Both the position numbers and the translations under genes were made by a program. Below, piece by piece: positions 33,980-43,122 of a stretch of 64,000 nt of DNA. This stretch comes from Streptomyces pyxinicus (GTDB taxonomy: Bacteria; Actinomycetota; Actinomycetes; Streptomycetales; Streptomycetaceae). The DNA lies in the NCBI RefSeq assembly GCF_024753135.1, contig NZ_JANUGP010000001.1, positions 434,001-498,000 on the forward strand, written 5' to 3'. The stretch's first letter is position 1, and every line of letters begins with the position of its first letter. Below the pieces are notes generated by a model. The model was not told the origin of the DNA. It saw only the letters and a list, made by a program, of their open reading frames with translations, and made no database searches.

Positions 33980-34498
33980 TCACCGGCCCGCTTCCCGGGC
34001 GAACGCCCCGTACGCCCGGTCGTCGAAGAGCACGAACCTCACCTCTTCGACGGCGGTCGGCGTGTTGCGTACCGTCTCGACGGCGACGCGGGCCGCGTCG
34101 TCCATCGGCCAGCGGTAGACGCCGGCGGAGACGGCCGGGAACGCGAGCGTGCGGGCGCCGAGTTCGTCGGCCACGCGCAGGGACTCGCGGTAGCAGGAGG
34201 TGAGGAGGGCGGTGCGGTCCTCGGCGGCGGACCAGACGGGGCCCACCGTGTGGATCACCCAACGGGCGTCCAGCTCGCCCGCCGTGGTGGCGACGGCCTG
34301 GCCGGTGGGCAGGCCCTTGCCGTACCGGGAGGCGCGCAGGGCGCGGCACTCGGCGAGGATGGCGGGGCCGCCGCGGCGGTGGATGGCGCCGTCGACTCCC
34401 CCGCCGCCGAGCAGCGAGGAGTTGGCCGCGTTGACGATCGCGTCGACGCTCTGCCGGGTGATGTCGCCCTGGACGAAGACGACACGGGTGCCGGTCAT
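33980..34498 (-). CDS. macrodomain protein, probable O-acetyl-ADP-ribose deacetylase
   Basis: A 172-aa MacroD-type domain: [35 protein letters not shown] (the catalytic Asn-Asp region of MacroD enzymes), IHTVGPVW and [12 protein letters not shown]. It should bind ADP-ribose and remove it from O-acetyl-ADP-ribose or mono-ADP-ribosylated Asp/Glu. The ATG at 34498 overlaps the stop of the upstream FAD oxidoreductase by 4 nt (ATGA), so the two are translationally coupled. Confidence 0.92.
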   Translation of the reverse strand: MTGTRVVFVQGDITRQSVDAIVNAANSSLLGGGGVDGAIHRRGGPAILAECRALRASRYGKGLPTGQAVATTAGELDARWVIHTVGPVWSAAEDRTALLTSCYRESLRVADELGARTLAFPAVSAGVYRWPMDDAARVAVETVRNTPTAVEEVRFVLFDDRAYGAFAREAGR

Positions 34499-35913
34499 GT
34501 CTGTCGCAGCCTCCGCCAGACGGCCCGGGCGGCGTTGTGCCCGGACATGCCGTGCACGCCCGGTCCCGGCGGGGTCGCCGAGGAGCAGATGAACACCGCC
34601 GGGTGGGGGGTGTGGTACGGGAACAGGGACAGCCGGGGGCGCAGCAGGAGCTGGAGTCCGGAGGCCGCGCCGCAGGCGATGTCGCCGCCGACGTAGTTGG
34701 CGTTGTGGGCGGCCAGCTCGGCCGGACCGGCGACGGCGCGGGCGAGGACGCGGTCGCGGAAGCCGGGTGCGAAGCGCTCCAGCTGGCGTTCCATGGCGTC
34801 GGTGAGGTCGCCCGACCAGCCGTTGGGCACATGGCCGTAGGCCCAGAAGACGTGCTTGCCCTCGGGGGCGCGGCCGGGGTCGACGACGCTCGGCTGCACG
34901 GTGATCAGGAAGGGCTTCTCGGGGGCCCGGCCCTCACGGGAGGCGGCCCGGAGCGCGGCGCCGATCTCTCCACGGCTCGCGCCGATCTGGACGGTTCCGG
35001 CGGTGCGGGCTTCGGGCGCGGTCCAGGGCACCGGGCCGTCCAGCGCGTAGTCGATCTTGAAGACACTGGCGCCGTACCGGTAGTCGGCGTAGTAGTCGCC
35101 GAGTCCGGCGATCCGGGCGAGGGCGGTGGGCGAGGTGTCGAAGACGTAGGCGCGGGCGGGTGGCAGGTCGTCCAGGCGCTTGACCTCGTAGTCGGTGTGC
35201 ACGGCGCCGCCGAGGTCCTTCAGATAGCCGGCGAGGGCGTCGGAGATGGCCTGGGAGCCGCCGCGTGGGAGGGGCCAGCCGCGCGCGTGGGCGGCCAGCG
35301 CGAAGACGAGGCCGACGGCGCCGGTGGCGAGTCCGCCGAGCGGCGCGATCACATGGCCGACCAGACCGGCGAACAGGGCCTTGAACCGCTCGTCCCGGAA
35401 GCGGCGCATGAGCCAGGTCGACGGGGGCAGTCCGGCCAGGCCGAAGCGGGCCAGGGTGACCGGGTCGCGGGGCAGCGCGGTCAGCGGCAGGGACATGAAG
35501 TCCTTGACGAGGGTGTCCCAGTGGGCGAGCAGCGGCTCGACCATCCTGCGGTAGGCGCCCGCGTCGCGCGGTCCGAAGGAGGCGGCGGTCTCGGCGACCG
35601 AGCGGGACAGCACGGCCGCGCTGCCGTCCGGGAAGGGGTGGGCCATGGGCAGCTCGGCGTGCAGCCACTCCAGGCCGTAGCGGTCCAGGGGCAGGGCGCG
35701 GAACGCGGGCGAGTTGATGCCGAGGGGGTGGGCGGCCGAGCAGGGGTCGTGCCGGAAACCGGGGAGGGTCAGCTCCTCGGTGCGGGCACCGCCGCCTATG
35801 GTGGGCCGCGCCTCGAACACGGCGACGGAGAAGCCGCGCCGGGCCAGCTCCACGGCCGCGGTCAGTCCGTTCGGCCCCGCACCCACCACGACCGCATCGA
35901 GCATCGACGGCAC
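34495..35913 (-). CDS. FAD-dependent oxidoreductase, phytoene desaturase/PYROXD2-like
   Basis: A 472-aa flavoprotein. The dinucleotide motif [20 protein letters not shown] is at about 8-27, followed by [15 protein letters not shown]; the C-terminal FAD segment is [20 protein letters not shown]. It belongs with the phytoene-desaturase-like family (PYROXD2 group) rather than true carotenoid enzymes, and no other carotenoid genes are near. The substrate is unknown. The GTG at 35913 has GAAGGGG seven nt upstream; ATG at 35904 is an alternative. It is coupled to the macrodomain gene. Confidence 0.85.
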   Translation of the reverse strand: MPSMLDAVVVGAGPNGLTAAVELARRGFSVAVFEARPTIGGGARTEELTLPGFRHDPCSAAHPLGINSPAFRALPLDRYGLEWLHAELPMAHPFPDGSAAVLSRSVAETAASFGPRDAGAYRRMVEPLLAHWDTLVKDFMSLPLTALPRDPVTLARFGLAGLPPSTWLMRRFRDERFKALFAGLVGHVIAPLGGLATGAVGLVFALAAHARGWPLPRGGSQAISDALAGYLKDLGGAVHTDYEVKRLDDLPPARAYVFDTSPTALARIAGLGDYYADYRYGASVFKIDYALDGPVPWTAPEARTAGTVQIGASRGEIGAALRAASREGRAPEKPFLITVQPSVVDPGRAPEGKHVFWAYGHVPNGWSGDLTDAMERQLERFAPGFRDRVLARAVAGPAELAAHNANYVGGDIACGAASGLQLLLRPRLSLFPYHTPHPAVFICSSATPPGPGVHGMSGHNAARAVWRRLRQT

Positions 35914-36013
35914 CTTCGGACCCCTTCGTCAGCCGATGGCCACTTCCGATCAGGATATGCCGGTGCACCGACATACCCGGGCCCCGGGTGGCGCCCGGGG
36001 GCCGGTGCCGCCG

Positions 36014-36859
36014 TCAGACCGCCGCGCCCAGTACGGCGGCCAGCCGCCGGGCGGTGGCGGTGTCGCGCGCGGCGGTGAACGGCAGGGTGTTGCCGCCGGT
36101 CACCCGGAACGGTTCGCCGGTGAGCGTGAGGTGCGCGCCGCCCGCCTCCTCGACCAGCAGCAGACCGGCCGCGTGGTCCCAGGCGGCCTCCCAGGAGAAC
36201 GCCACGGCGTCCAGCTCGCCCCGCGCGACGGCGAGGTATTCGAGGCCGGCCGAGCCGCACGGGCGCGGGGCGATGCCGTCGGTCCACAGGGCGCGCAGCG
36301 CCCGCTTCTGTTCGTCGGTGGTGAAGTCCGGGTGGGAGGTGGCGACGACGAGGTCCCGGCCGGGTGCGGGCGGGCCCGCGAACAGCCGCTCGCCGTCGAG
36401 GAAGGCGCCCTGGCCGCGCACGGCGCGGGCGAACTGGTCGCGGGCCGCCGCATAGGTCCAGGAGGCGACGACGACGCCCCGGTGGGCGAGTGCCACCAGC
36501 GTGCAGAAGCCGTCGTCGCCGTGCACGAACTGGCGGGTGCCGTCGACCGGGTCCACGATCCACACCGGGGCGTCGCCCCGGAGCGCCTCGTAGACCGCAG
36601 GGTTGGCGTGCACGGCCTCCTCGCCGACCACCACGGAGCCGGGCAGCAGGGCGCCGAGGTCCTCGGTGAGCCGCAGCTCGGCGAGGCGGTCGGCGTCCGT
36701 CACCAGGTCGTGCGGTCCGCTCTTCTGGTCGACCTCGTCGGCCGTGAGGCGGCGGAAGCGGGGCAGGATCTCGGCGGCGGCGGCCTTGCGGACCGCCTCC
36801 TCCACGTCGTCGGAGCAGCGGGCGAGAAACTCGTCGATGGTTTCCGTGTTGTCGATCAT
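36014..36859 (-). CDS. inositol monophosphatase family phosphatase
   Basis: A 281-aa Mg-dependent phosphatase of the IMPase family. Metal-binding motifs are GPHDLVTDADRLAE, GEE, IVDPVDGTRQFVHG (DPxDGT) and WEAAWDHAAG (WD...AG). Candidates for the substrate are inositol-1-phosphate, histidinol phosphate or 3'-phosphoadenosine phosphate; the sequence does not decide. The ATG at 36859 has GGAGG only one nt away, which is tight, but upstream codons have no family similarity. It stands alone with about 100 nt on each side. Confidence 0.88.
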   Translation of the reverse strand: MIDNTETIDEFLARCSDDVEEAVRKAAAAEILPRFRRLTADEVDQKSGPHDLVTDADRLAELRLTEDLGALLPGSVVVGEEAVHANPAVYEALRGDAPVWIVDPVDGTRQFVHGDDGFCTLVALAHRGVVVASWTYAAARDQFARAVRGQGAFLDGERLFAGPPAPGRDLVVATSHPDFTTDEQKRALRALWTDGIAPRPCGSAGLEYLAVARGELDAVAFSWEAAWDHAAGLLLVEEAGGAHLTLTGEPFRVTGGNTLPFTAARDTATARRLAAVLGAAV

Positions 36860-36964
36860 GCCTCCATGAGAGCACGACCCACTGACAACGCCCGCGCCCG
36901 GGCGGTGCACACCGGATGGAATCGGGATGAAGAACAGGGGTCGCCGGCCGCCGCCGTACCCGGA

Positions 36965-38782
36965 TCAGCGGCCCACGGCGTAGCCCTGCATCCCGCGCGG
37001 GTTGGCCGCGGCCGACAGCACGCCGGTCTCCGGGTCGCGGGCGACCGCGCACAGCCGGCCCTCGGACCAGGCAGGGCCGACCGTGACGTCATGGCCGCGC
37101 CGCCGCAGTTCCGCGATCACCGCCGGGTCGGTGCGGGACTCCACGGTCAGGCTTCCCGGGCGCCGGCCGCGCGGGTAGAAGGAGCTGGGGAAGCTGTCGG
37201 TGTGCCAGTTCGGGGCGTCGATAGCGCCCTGCAGGTCGAGGCCGCCGCGGATCGGGGCGCGCAGGGCGGCGGCGAGGAAGAAGTGCAGCTGCCACTGGTC
37301 CTGCTGGTCGCCGCCGGGGGTGCCGAAGGCCAGGACCGGCACGCCGTCGCGCAGCGCGAGGGACGGGGTGAGGGTGGTGCGCGGCCGACGGCCCGGGGTG
37401 AGGGTGTTCGGCAGGCCCTCCTCCAGCCAGGTCATCTGCAGGCGGGTGCCGAGCGGGAAGCCCAGTTCCGGGACGACCGGGTTGGACTGGAGCCAGCCGC
37501 CGCTGGGCGTGGCGGCGACCATGTTGCCCCAGCGGTCGACCACGTCGAGGTGGCAGGTGTCCCCGCGCGTGGTGCCGTCGACGGCGACGTGCGGCTCCCC
37601 TGGGACCTCGGCGGCGGTGGGCTCCCCGGCGCCCAGCGCGTCGAAGCCGGGGGCGCCGTCGTCGGCCACGCGCGCGTGCGCCTGTGCGGGCAGGCGCGGG
37701 GCGCGTCCACCGGGGCTTCCGGGACGCAGCTCGAAGGAGGCCTCGGCGCCGACGAGGGCCCGCCGGGCGGTGGTGTAGTCGTCCGACAGCAGGTCGGCGA
37801 GCGGCACGTCGGCGGCGTCCCCGTACCAGGCCTCGCGGTCGGCCATGGCGAGCTTGCAGCCCTCGACCAGCAGGTGGACGTAGTCGGCGGAGCCGTTGGC
37901 GGGCAGTTCGGGCGGGAGGAGGGCGAGCTGCTGGAGGAAGGCGGGCCCCTGGCTCCAGGGCCCGGCCTTGCACACGGTCCACCCCTTCCAGTCGTACGTC
38001 ACCGGGTCCTCGTACGTCGCCGACCAGCCGGCGAGGTCGTCCTCGGTGAGGGTGCCGGTGTGCCGTTCGCCGCTGGTGTCCAACGTGGGCCGGCGGGACT
38101 GCCGTACCAGGGCCTCGGCGATGAACCCGGAGCGCCACACCTCGCGCGCGGCGTCGATCCGGGCCTCCCGGCCGCCCGCGCGGGCGGTCTCGGCGAGCAG
38201 CCGCTTCCAGGTGGCGGCGAGGGCGGGGTTGCGCAGCGGTTCCCCGGGACGGGGCGACCGGCCGCCGGGCAGGTACACCCGCGCCGACGAGCTCCACTCC
38301 GTCTCGAACAACTCCCGTACCGTCTCCACGGTCGCGCCGAGCTTCTCGACGGGCGGGTGCCCGTGCTCGGCGTAGCCGATGGCGTACGACAGCACGTCCT
38401 CCAGGGACGTGGTGCCGTGATCGCGCAGGAGCAGCAGCCAGGCGTCGAAGGCACCGGGCACGGCGGCGGCGAGCGGCCCGGTGCCGGGCACGAGGTCGAG
38501 CCCGAGGGACCGGTAGCGCGCGGCCGTGGCACCCGCCGGGGCCACCCCTTGTCCGCACAGCACCCGTACCGCGCCGCCGGCGGGGGCGAGCAGGATCGGC
38601 ACCTCGCCGGCGGGCCCGTTCAGATGCGGCTCGACCACATGCAGCACGAACGCCCCGGCCACCGCCGCGTCGAAGGCGTTCCCGCCCCGCTCCAGCACGG
38701 CCATCGCCGACTGCGAGGCGAGCCAGTGGGTGGCGGAGACCATGCCGAAGGTGCCCTGGAGGGTGGGGCGGGTGGTGAACAT
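36965..38782 (-). CDS. gamma-glutamyltransferase family protein (Ntn hydrolase)
   Basis: A 605-aa member of the gamma-glutamyltranspeptidase/acylase family. The N-terminal GNAFDAAVAGAFVLHVVEPH is typical. The self-processing nucleophile is Thr409 in RGDTCHLDVVDRWGNMVAAT; the glycine pair in FGTPGGDQQDQWQ is the usual GGD-xQ block. No signal peptide is seen, unlike many secreted GGTs, so it may act in the cytoplasm on glutathione-like or acylated compounds. The ATG at 38782 is supported by GAGAGG four nt upstream; upstream in-frame codons are ignored. Confidence 0.88.
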   Translation of the reverse strand: MFTTRPTLQGTFGMVSATHWLASQSAMAVLERGGNAFDAAVAGAFVLHVVEPHLNGPAGEVPILLAPAGGAVRVLCGQGVAPAGATAARYRSLGLDLVPGTGPLAAAVPGAFDAWLLLLRDHGTTSLEDVLSYAIGYAEHGHPPVEKLGATVETVRELFETEWSSSARVYLPGGRSPRPGEPLRNPALAATWKRLLAETARAGGREARIDAAREVWRSGFIAEALVRQSRRPTLDTSGERHTGTLTEDDLAGWSATYEDPVTYDWKGWTVCKAGPWSQGPAFLQQLALLPPELPANGSADYVHLLVEGCKLAMADREAWYGDAADVPLADLLSDDYTTARRALVGAEASFELRPGSPGGRAPRLPAQAHARVADDGAPGFDALGAGEPTAAEVPGEPHVAVDGTTRGDTCHLDVVDRWGNMVAATPSGGWLQSNPVVPELGFPLGTRLQMTWLEEGLPNTLTPGRRPRTTLTPSLALRDGVPVLAFGTPGGDQQDQWQLHFFLAAALRAPIRGGLDLQGAIDAPNWHTDSFPSSFYPRGRRPGSLTVESRTDPAVIAELRRRGHDVTVGPAWSEGRLCAVARDPETGVLSAAANPRGMQGYAVGR

Positions 38783-38936
38783 GGGACCTCTCACCTCGCT
38801 ACGACGGCACACCTGTCCGGCGGCCGTGCGCAAAGGTTACTGAGTCCGCTTCAGGACGGGCATGTGCTGTGTGAAGGCAGCGTCAGGCCGCTGGGGCTGA
38901 TGCGGGCCAGTGTCACCGGTCGGGGGCTGTGGGGAG

Positions 38937-38987
38937 CGGCCGGGCCGCGCGGGCGCGATGCGGGAGTGCGTCCGCGCGGCCCGGCCG
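38937..38987. terminator. 16-bp perfect hairpin downstream of the alpha/beta hydrolase pair
   Basis: CGGCCGGGCCGCGCGG pairs with CCGCGCGGCCCGGCCG around a 19-nt loop, 11 nt beyond the hydrolase stop at 38998 (minus strand). The rest of the 215-nt gap must hold the GGT promoter; none was recognised. Confidence 0.75.
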
Positions 38988-38997
38988 TGCCGCCGGG

Positions 38998-39717
38998 TCA
39001 GCTCGTCGCGCGTACCGCTTCGCGGATCAGGTCGGCGACCTCCTTCGGCCGGGAGACGGCGACCGCGTGCGACGCGCCCTCGGCCTCGACGACGGTCGCC
39101 CCCGCCCGCTTCGCGGCGAAGCGCTCCACCTCCGGGTTGATCGCGTTGTCCGCGCCGGCCACCAGGGCCCAGGACGGCTTGGTCCGCCACGCGGCGGCGG
39201 AGGCGGGCTCCTCGAAGGCCCCGGCGGCGAGCGGTCGCTGCGCCGCCGCGAGGACCTTGGTGACCTCGGCGGGCACGTCGGCGGCGAAGACCGACGGGAA
39301 GGCGTCCTCGGCGATGGTGACCTCGACGGCGGGGTCACCGCCCGCGACGGGGTACGTCCACTGCTTGAGGCTGCTCACCAGCGGGGAGGCGGGGAAGCGG
39401 CCCTGCAGCTCGCCGAGGCTCTCCCCCTCCTCCAGGACGTAGGCGGCCACGTAGACGAGGCCGACGACGTTCTCCGTGACACCGGCCACGGTGATCAGCG
39501 CACCGCCGTACGAGTGGCCGACCAGCACGACCGGCCCGTCGATCTGGGCCGCCACGGAGGCGACGTACGCGGCGTCGCTCGCGAGGCCCCGGAGCGGGTT
39601 CGGGGGCGCGACGACGGGGATGCCGTGGCCCTGGAGTTCCGTGATGACACCGGACCAGCTGGCCGCGTCGGCGAACGCGCCGTGCACGAGAAGCACCGTG
39701 GGCGTGGAAGTGGTCAT
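38998..39717 (-). CDS. small alpha/beta hydrolase (paralogue of the 54949 gene)
   Basis: A 239-aa single-domain hydrolase, with LLVHGAFADAASW (oxyanion region), nucleophile Ser69 in GHSYGG, Asp in GADNAINPEVE and His in GASHAVAVS. Substrates of this group are small esters or lactones; the exact one is unknown. It resembles the genes at 54949 and 55723 closely along the whole length (GAFADA, ASDAAYV, GPVVLVGHSYGG, LEEGESLGELQG). It follows the HSL-type hydrolase by 22 nt in one operon; the hairpin at 38937 ends it. Confidence 0.9.
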   Translation of the reverse strand: MTTSTPTVLLVHGAFADAASWSGVITELQGHGIPVVAPPNPLRGLASDAAYVASVAAQIDGPVVLVGHSYGGALITVAGVTENVVGLVYVAAYVLEEGESLGELQGRFPASPLVSSLKQWTYPVAGGDPAVEVTIAEDAFPSVFAADVPAEVTKVLAAAQRPLAAGAFEEPASAAAWRTKPSWALVAGADNAINPEVERFAAKRAGATVVEAEGASHAVAVSRPKEVADLIREAVRATS

Positions 39718-39739
39718 GTCTGTGCTGTCTCCTCTGTTG

Positions 39740-40711
39740 TCAGGCGGTGTGCAGGGCCGCGTGCAGCGTGCGGGCGGCCATCGTGATGGCGGCCTCGGCC
39801 GCGTGGGTGCCGCGCAGGGCGTTGAGCATCACGAAGTCGTGGATGACGCCCTGGAAGCGGACCGCGGTGACCGGCACCCCGGCCTCCCGCAGCTTGTTGG
39901 CGTAGGCCTCGCCCTCGTCGCGCAGCACGTCCGCCTCACCGGTGATGACCAGCGCCGGGGGCAGGTCCTTCAGCTGCTCGGTGGTGGCGCGCAGCGGGGA
40001 GGCGGTGATCCGGGCGCGGTCGGCCTCGTCGGTGGTGTACTGATCCCAGAACCACTGCATGCCGTCGCGGCGCAGGAAGTAGCCGGTGGCGAACTGGTGG
40101 TAGGACGCCGTGTCGAAGTTCGCGTCGGTGACCGGGTAGAACAGGACCTGCTGCGCCAGCGGGACGCCGCCGCGCTCCTTGGCCATGAGGGTCAGCGCGG
40201 CCGTCATGTTGCCGCCGACCGAGTCGCCCGCCACGGCCAGGCGCGTCCCGTCCAGGCCCTTGGTGGCGCCCTGCTCCACGATCCACCGCGCGACGGCGAA
40301 GTTCTGCTCGATGGCGACCGGGTAGCGCGCCTCGGGCGACAGGTCGTACTCGGGGAAGACGACCGCCGCGTCCGCCCCGACGGCCAGCTCGCGCACCAGG
40401 CGGTCGTGGGTGTGGGCACTGCCGAAGACCCAGCCCGCGCCGTGGATGTAGAGGATCACCGGCAGCGTGCCCTCGGCGCCGGCGGGCTTGACGACGCGCG
40501 CCCGGACGCTGCCCGTGGGGCCGCCCGAGACGGTGATCCACTCCTCGTCGACCGCCGGCTTCTCGATCTCCCCGGACTGCACCTCCTCGACGGCCTTGCG
40601 GCCCTCCGCCGGCGGCAGGTCGAACAGGTAGGGCGGGTTGGCGGTCGCCTCCGCGAACGCGGCTGCCTCGGGTTCCAGCACCGGCTGCGCCGGCTGGGGG
40701 GATGCGGACAT
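39740..40711 (-). CDS. alpha/beta hydrolase of the hormone-sensitive lipase family
   Basis: A 323-aa esterase. The HGGG oxyanion motif appears as HGAGW (YIHGAGWVFGSAHTHD), the nucleophile is in GDSVGGNM, the Asp in GEADVLRDEGEAYA and the His in GVIHDFVML. It should hydrolyse short or medium acyl esters in the cytoplasm. The variant HGAG and GDSVG are acceptable but less common than HGGG and GDSAG. It is the first gene of a two-gene minus operon and diverges from the amidohydrolase, sharing a 415-bp regulatory region. Confidence 0.9.
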   Translation of the reverse strand: MSASPQPAQPVLEPEAAAFAEATANPPYLFDLPPAEGRKAVEEVQSGEIEKPAVDEEWITVSGGPTGSVRARVVKPAGAEGTLPVILYIHGAGWVFGSAHTHDRLVRELAVGADAAVVFPEYDLSPEARYPVAIEQNFAVARWIVEQGATKGLDGTRLAVAGDSVGGNMTAALTLMAKERGGVPLAQQVLFYPVTDANFDTASYHQFATGYFLRRDGMQWFWDQYTTDEADRARITASPLRATTEQLKDLPPALVITGEADVLRDEGEAYANKLREAGVPVTAVRFQGVIHDFVMLNALRGTHAAEAAITMAARTLHAALHTA

Positions 40712-41126
40712 GGGGAACTCCTGGAGAGTCGTCGGATACGCCGGTCGTTCCGGCGATCGCCCGGATCGTCGTGCTGGGCACTCCGGCGCCGGTGGTCGTC
40801 ACCGTAGGTCGGCCGTGTGCGGGCGAGTTGTCCGCAAGCGCACGTCCGATGTCCCCGCAGCGCACCGGTGCCGTGCCGGTCCGTGTCCAGTGCGCTGGGA
40901 GGAACGCGCCAGTGCGCGGACGGAACACACGTCGGTGTCCGGCGGGCCTAGCGTGATGGCTCGGCGGTCGCGGTTCGCCCGTGAGCACATCGACACATCA
41001 GCACATCAGCACATCGGCTCGATGGCGAACCCTCGCGTACCACCGCATCTCCCCGCCCGCTGCCGTCCGCCGAGTCCGGACGCGGCGGGCGTCATCAGAC
41101 ACTCATCCCGGAGGGGTCCCGCACAC
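40712..41126. promoter_or_regulatory. divergent regulatory region with AraC-type direct repeats
   Basis: A 415-nt non-coding spacer between the HSL-type hydrolase and the amidohydrolase. CCAGTGCGC occurs twice in the same orientation, at 40887-40895 and 40909-40917. The 22-bp spacing (two helical turns) is what AraC-family dimers use. TAGCGT at 40950-40955 could be a plus-strand -10. A regulator of this kind is encoded at 45177. No other clear sites were seen apart from the 8-bp repeat at 40986. Confidence 0.4.
40986..41017. repeat. four tandem 8-bp units CACATCRR
   Basis: CACATC starts at 40986, 40994, 41002 and 41010, exactly 8 bp apart, in the leader of the amidohydrolase. It is likely slippage-prone; length variation between strains could alter leader structure. 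Confidence 0.75.
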
Positions 41127-43004
41127 GTGTCTCCCATGCCGGTCGGCGGACTGGTTCCCCAGGCCACCGACGATGCCGCAGAGCTCGTCGTCCGCAACGC
41201 CAGAATTCACACGGGAGATCCCGGCCGCCCCCAGGCCGAGGCGATCGCCGTGCGGGGCGGTGTCATCACGGTCGTCGGCGACGACAAGGACGTGGCCCCG
41301 CACATCGGTACGGCCACGAAAGTGGTGGACGTGCTCGGCCGGCGGATGGTCCCCGGGCTCAACGACGCCCACCTGCACGTGATTCGCGGCGGCCTCAACT
41401 ACGTACTCGAACTGCGCTGGGACGGGGTGCGCACCCTGCGCCAGGCTCTGGCGATGCTCCGGGAACAGGCCGCGCGCACCCCCAAGGGCCAGTGGGTGCG
41501 GGTGGTGGGGGGCTGGTCGGTCGAGCAGTTCGCCGAACGGCGGCTGCCGACCGTCGCCGAACTGAACGAAGCCGCCCCCGACACCCCGGTGTTCGTCCTG
41601 CACCTGTACCAGTCGGCCGTGCTCAACCGGGCGGCGCTGCGGGCCGCCGGCTTCGGCAGGGACACGCCCGACCCCAAGGGCGGACAGATCGTGCGGGGCC
41701 GGGACGGGGAACCGACGGGTCTGCTGCTGGCCGCGCCGAGCGCGCTCATCCTCTACTCGACCCTGGCCAAGGCCCCGGTTCTGGAAGGGGAGGACAAGAA
41801 GGTCTCGACCCGTCACTTCCTGCGTGAACTGAACCGGTTCGGTCTGACCTCGGCGATCGACGCCGCCGGCGGGTTCCAGAACTTCCCCGACAACTACGGC
41901 ACCGTCATCGAACTGGCCGAGGCCGGTCAGTTGTCGCTGCGCATCGCCTATCACCTGTTTCCGCAGGTTCCGGGCCAGGAGACAGCGGACCTCACCCGTT
42001 GGACAGAGACGACGCGTCCCGAGGACGGGGACGAGTGGCTGCGCCTGAACGGCGCGGGCGAGAACCTCACCTGGGCGGCGGCGGACTTCGAGAACTTCAA
42101 CCAGCCGCGCCCGGAACTCGGCGATTACGAAGCCGAGTTCGAGAGGGCCGTACGTCTCCTCATGGAGAACGGCTGGGGGTTCCGGCTGCACGCCACGTAC
42201 GACGAGACCATCCGCCGGGATCTCGCGGTCTTCGAGAAGCTGGCCGCGGAGGGCCTCTTCCCGGCCGGGAACCGGTGGCTGTTCGACCATGCGGAGACCG
42301 CGTCCGGGGAAAGCCTCGACCGCGTCGCCGCGCTCGGCGGGGCGATGTCCGTGCAGAACCGGCTGTCCTTCCAGGGGGAGGCGTTCCTGCGCCGCTACGG
42401 CCCCGGCAGAGCGGCGGACGCCCCGCCGGTCCGGGCCATGCTGGAGCGCGGGCTGACCGTGGCCGCCGGCACGGACGCCACCCGGGTCTCCACCTACAAC
42501 CCCTGGGTCGCCCTGCACTGGCTGGTCAGCGGCCGCAACGTCGCCGGTCTGGCGCTCCGGCCGCCGGCCAACCAGGTCGACCGGGACACCGCGCTGCGCA
42601 TGTTCACCCTCGCCGGCGCCCGGCTGACCGGCGAGGAGGAGGTCAAGGGCGTCCTGCGTCCGGGCTGCTACGCGGACCTCGCGGTGCTCTCCGACGACTA
42701 CTTCACCGTGCCCGAGCCCGAGATCGCGCACATCGAGTCGCTGCTCACGGTCACCGGCGGCCGGATCGTCTACTCGGCCGGCGAGTTCGCGGGGCTCGAC
42801 GAGGAACTGCCGCCCGTCAACCCCGACTGGAGCCCGGTCGCGCGGTTCGGCGGCTACCAGGCGCCCCGGTGCGCGGGCGCGCGGCAGGCCGAGTCGCTCG
42901 CCGAGGCCGTCGCGGAGGCGGAGCTGCACCGCACCTGGCGGGTCGAACGCGGGCTCTTCCCCGAGGGCTTCGACGCGCCCTTCGACCCCTGCTTCTCCTT
43001 CTAG
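41127..43004 (+). CDS. amidohydrolase family protein (YtcJ-like)
   Basis: A 625-aa metal-dependent hydrolase of the YtcJ/NfdA type. N-terminal VVRNARIHTGD and VVDVLGRRMVPGLNDAHLHV give the composite beta-sandwich and first metal-binding HxH; FRLHATYDETI, RWLFDHAET and AAGTDATRVS supply the remaining ligands, ending with CYADLAVLSDDYFTVPEPEI. It hydrolyses an amide, formamide or similar bond; the substrate is unknown. The GTG at 41127 is ten nt after GGAGGGG and is preferred; the ATG at 41136 is the alternative. The neighbouring esterases and YcaC-like hydrolase suggest a small catabolic locus. Confidence 0.88.
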   Translation: MSPMPVGGLVPQATDDAAELVVRNARIHTGDPGRPQAEAIAVRGGVITVVGDDKDVAPHIGTATKVVDVLGRRMVPGLNDAHLHVIRGGLNYVLELRWDGVRTLRQALAMLREQAARTPKGQWVRVVGGWSVEQFAERRLPTVAELNEAAPDTPVFVLHLYQSAVLNRAALRAAGFGRDTPDPKGGQIVRGRDGEPTGLLLAAPSALILYSTLAKAPVLEGEDKKVSTRHFLRELNRFGLTSAIDAAGGFQNFPDNYGTVIELAEAGQLSLRIAYHLFPQVPGQETADLTRWTETTRPEDGDEWLRLNGAGENLTWAAADFENFNQPRPELGDYEAEFERAVRLLMENGWGFRLHATYDETIRRDLAVFEKLAAEGLFPAGNRWLFDHAETASGESLDRVAALGGAMSVQNRLSFQGEAFLRRYGPGRAADAPPVRAMLERGLTVAAGTDATRVSTYNPWVALHWLVSGRNVAGLALRPPANQVDRDTALRMFTLAGARLTGEEEVKGVLRPGCYADLAVLSDDYFTVPEPEIAHIESLLTVTGGRIVYSAGEFAGLDEELPPVNPDWSPVARFGGYQAPRCAGARQAESLAEAVAEAELHRTWRVERGLFPEGFDAPFDPCFSF

Positions 43005-43046
43005 CCCTATTTCCCCTTCACGTTCTAGCCCTGTTTCTCCTTCACG
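42999..43046 (+). repeat. 24-bp tandem duplication including the amidohydrolase stop
   Basis: TTCTAGCCCTRTTTCYCCTT followed by CACG occurs at 42999-43022 and 43023-43046 with two differences. The first copy contains the TAG stop, so the duplication also created a second TAG just after the gene. Confidence 0.75.
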
Positions 43047-43122
43047 ACTTCCGGGTGGGGCCGGGCCACGAGCCGCCCCTCCCGGGACACCACAGATATC
43101 CCTCTCATGGAAAGGCACGTTC

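Noticed and set aside
35714..39442. A 1,242-codon plus-strand open frame
   Set aside because: It runs antisense across four well-supported genes and shows no family motif.
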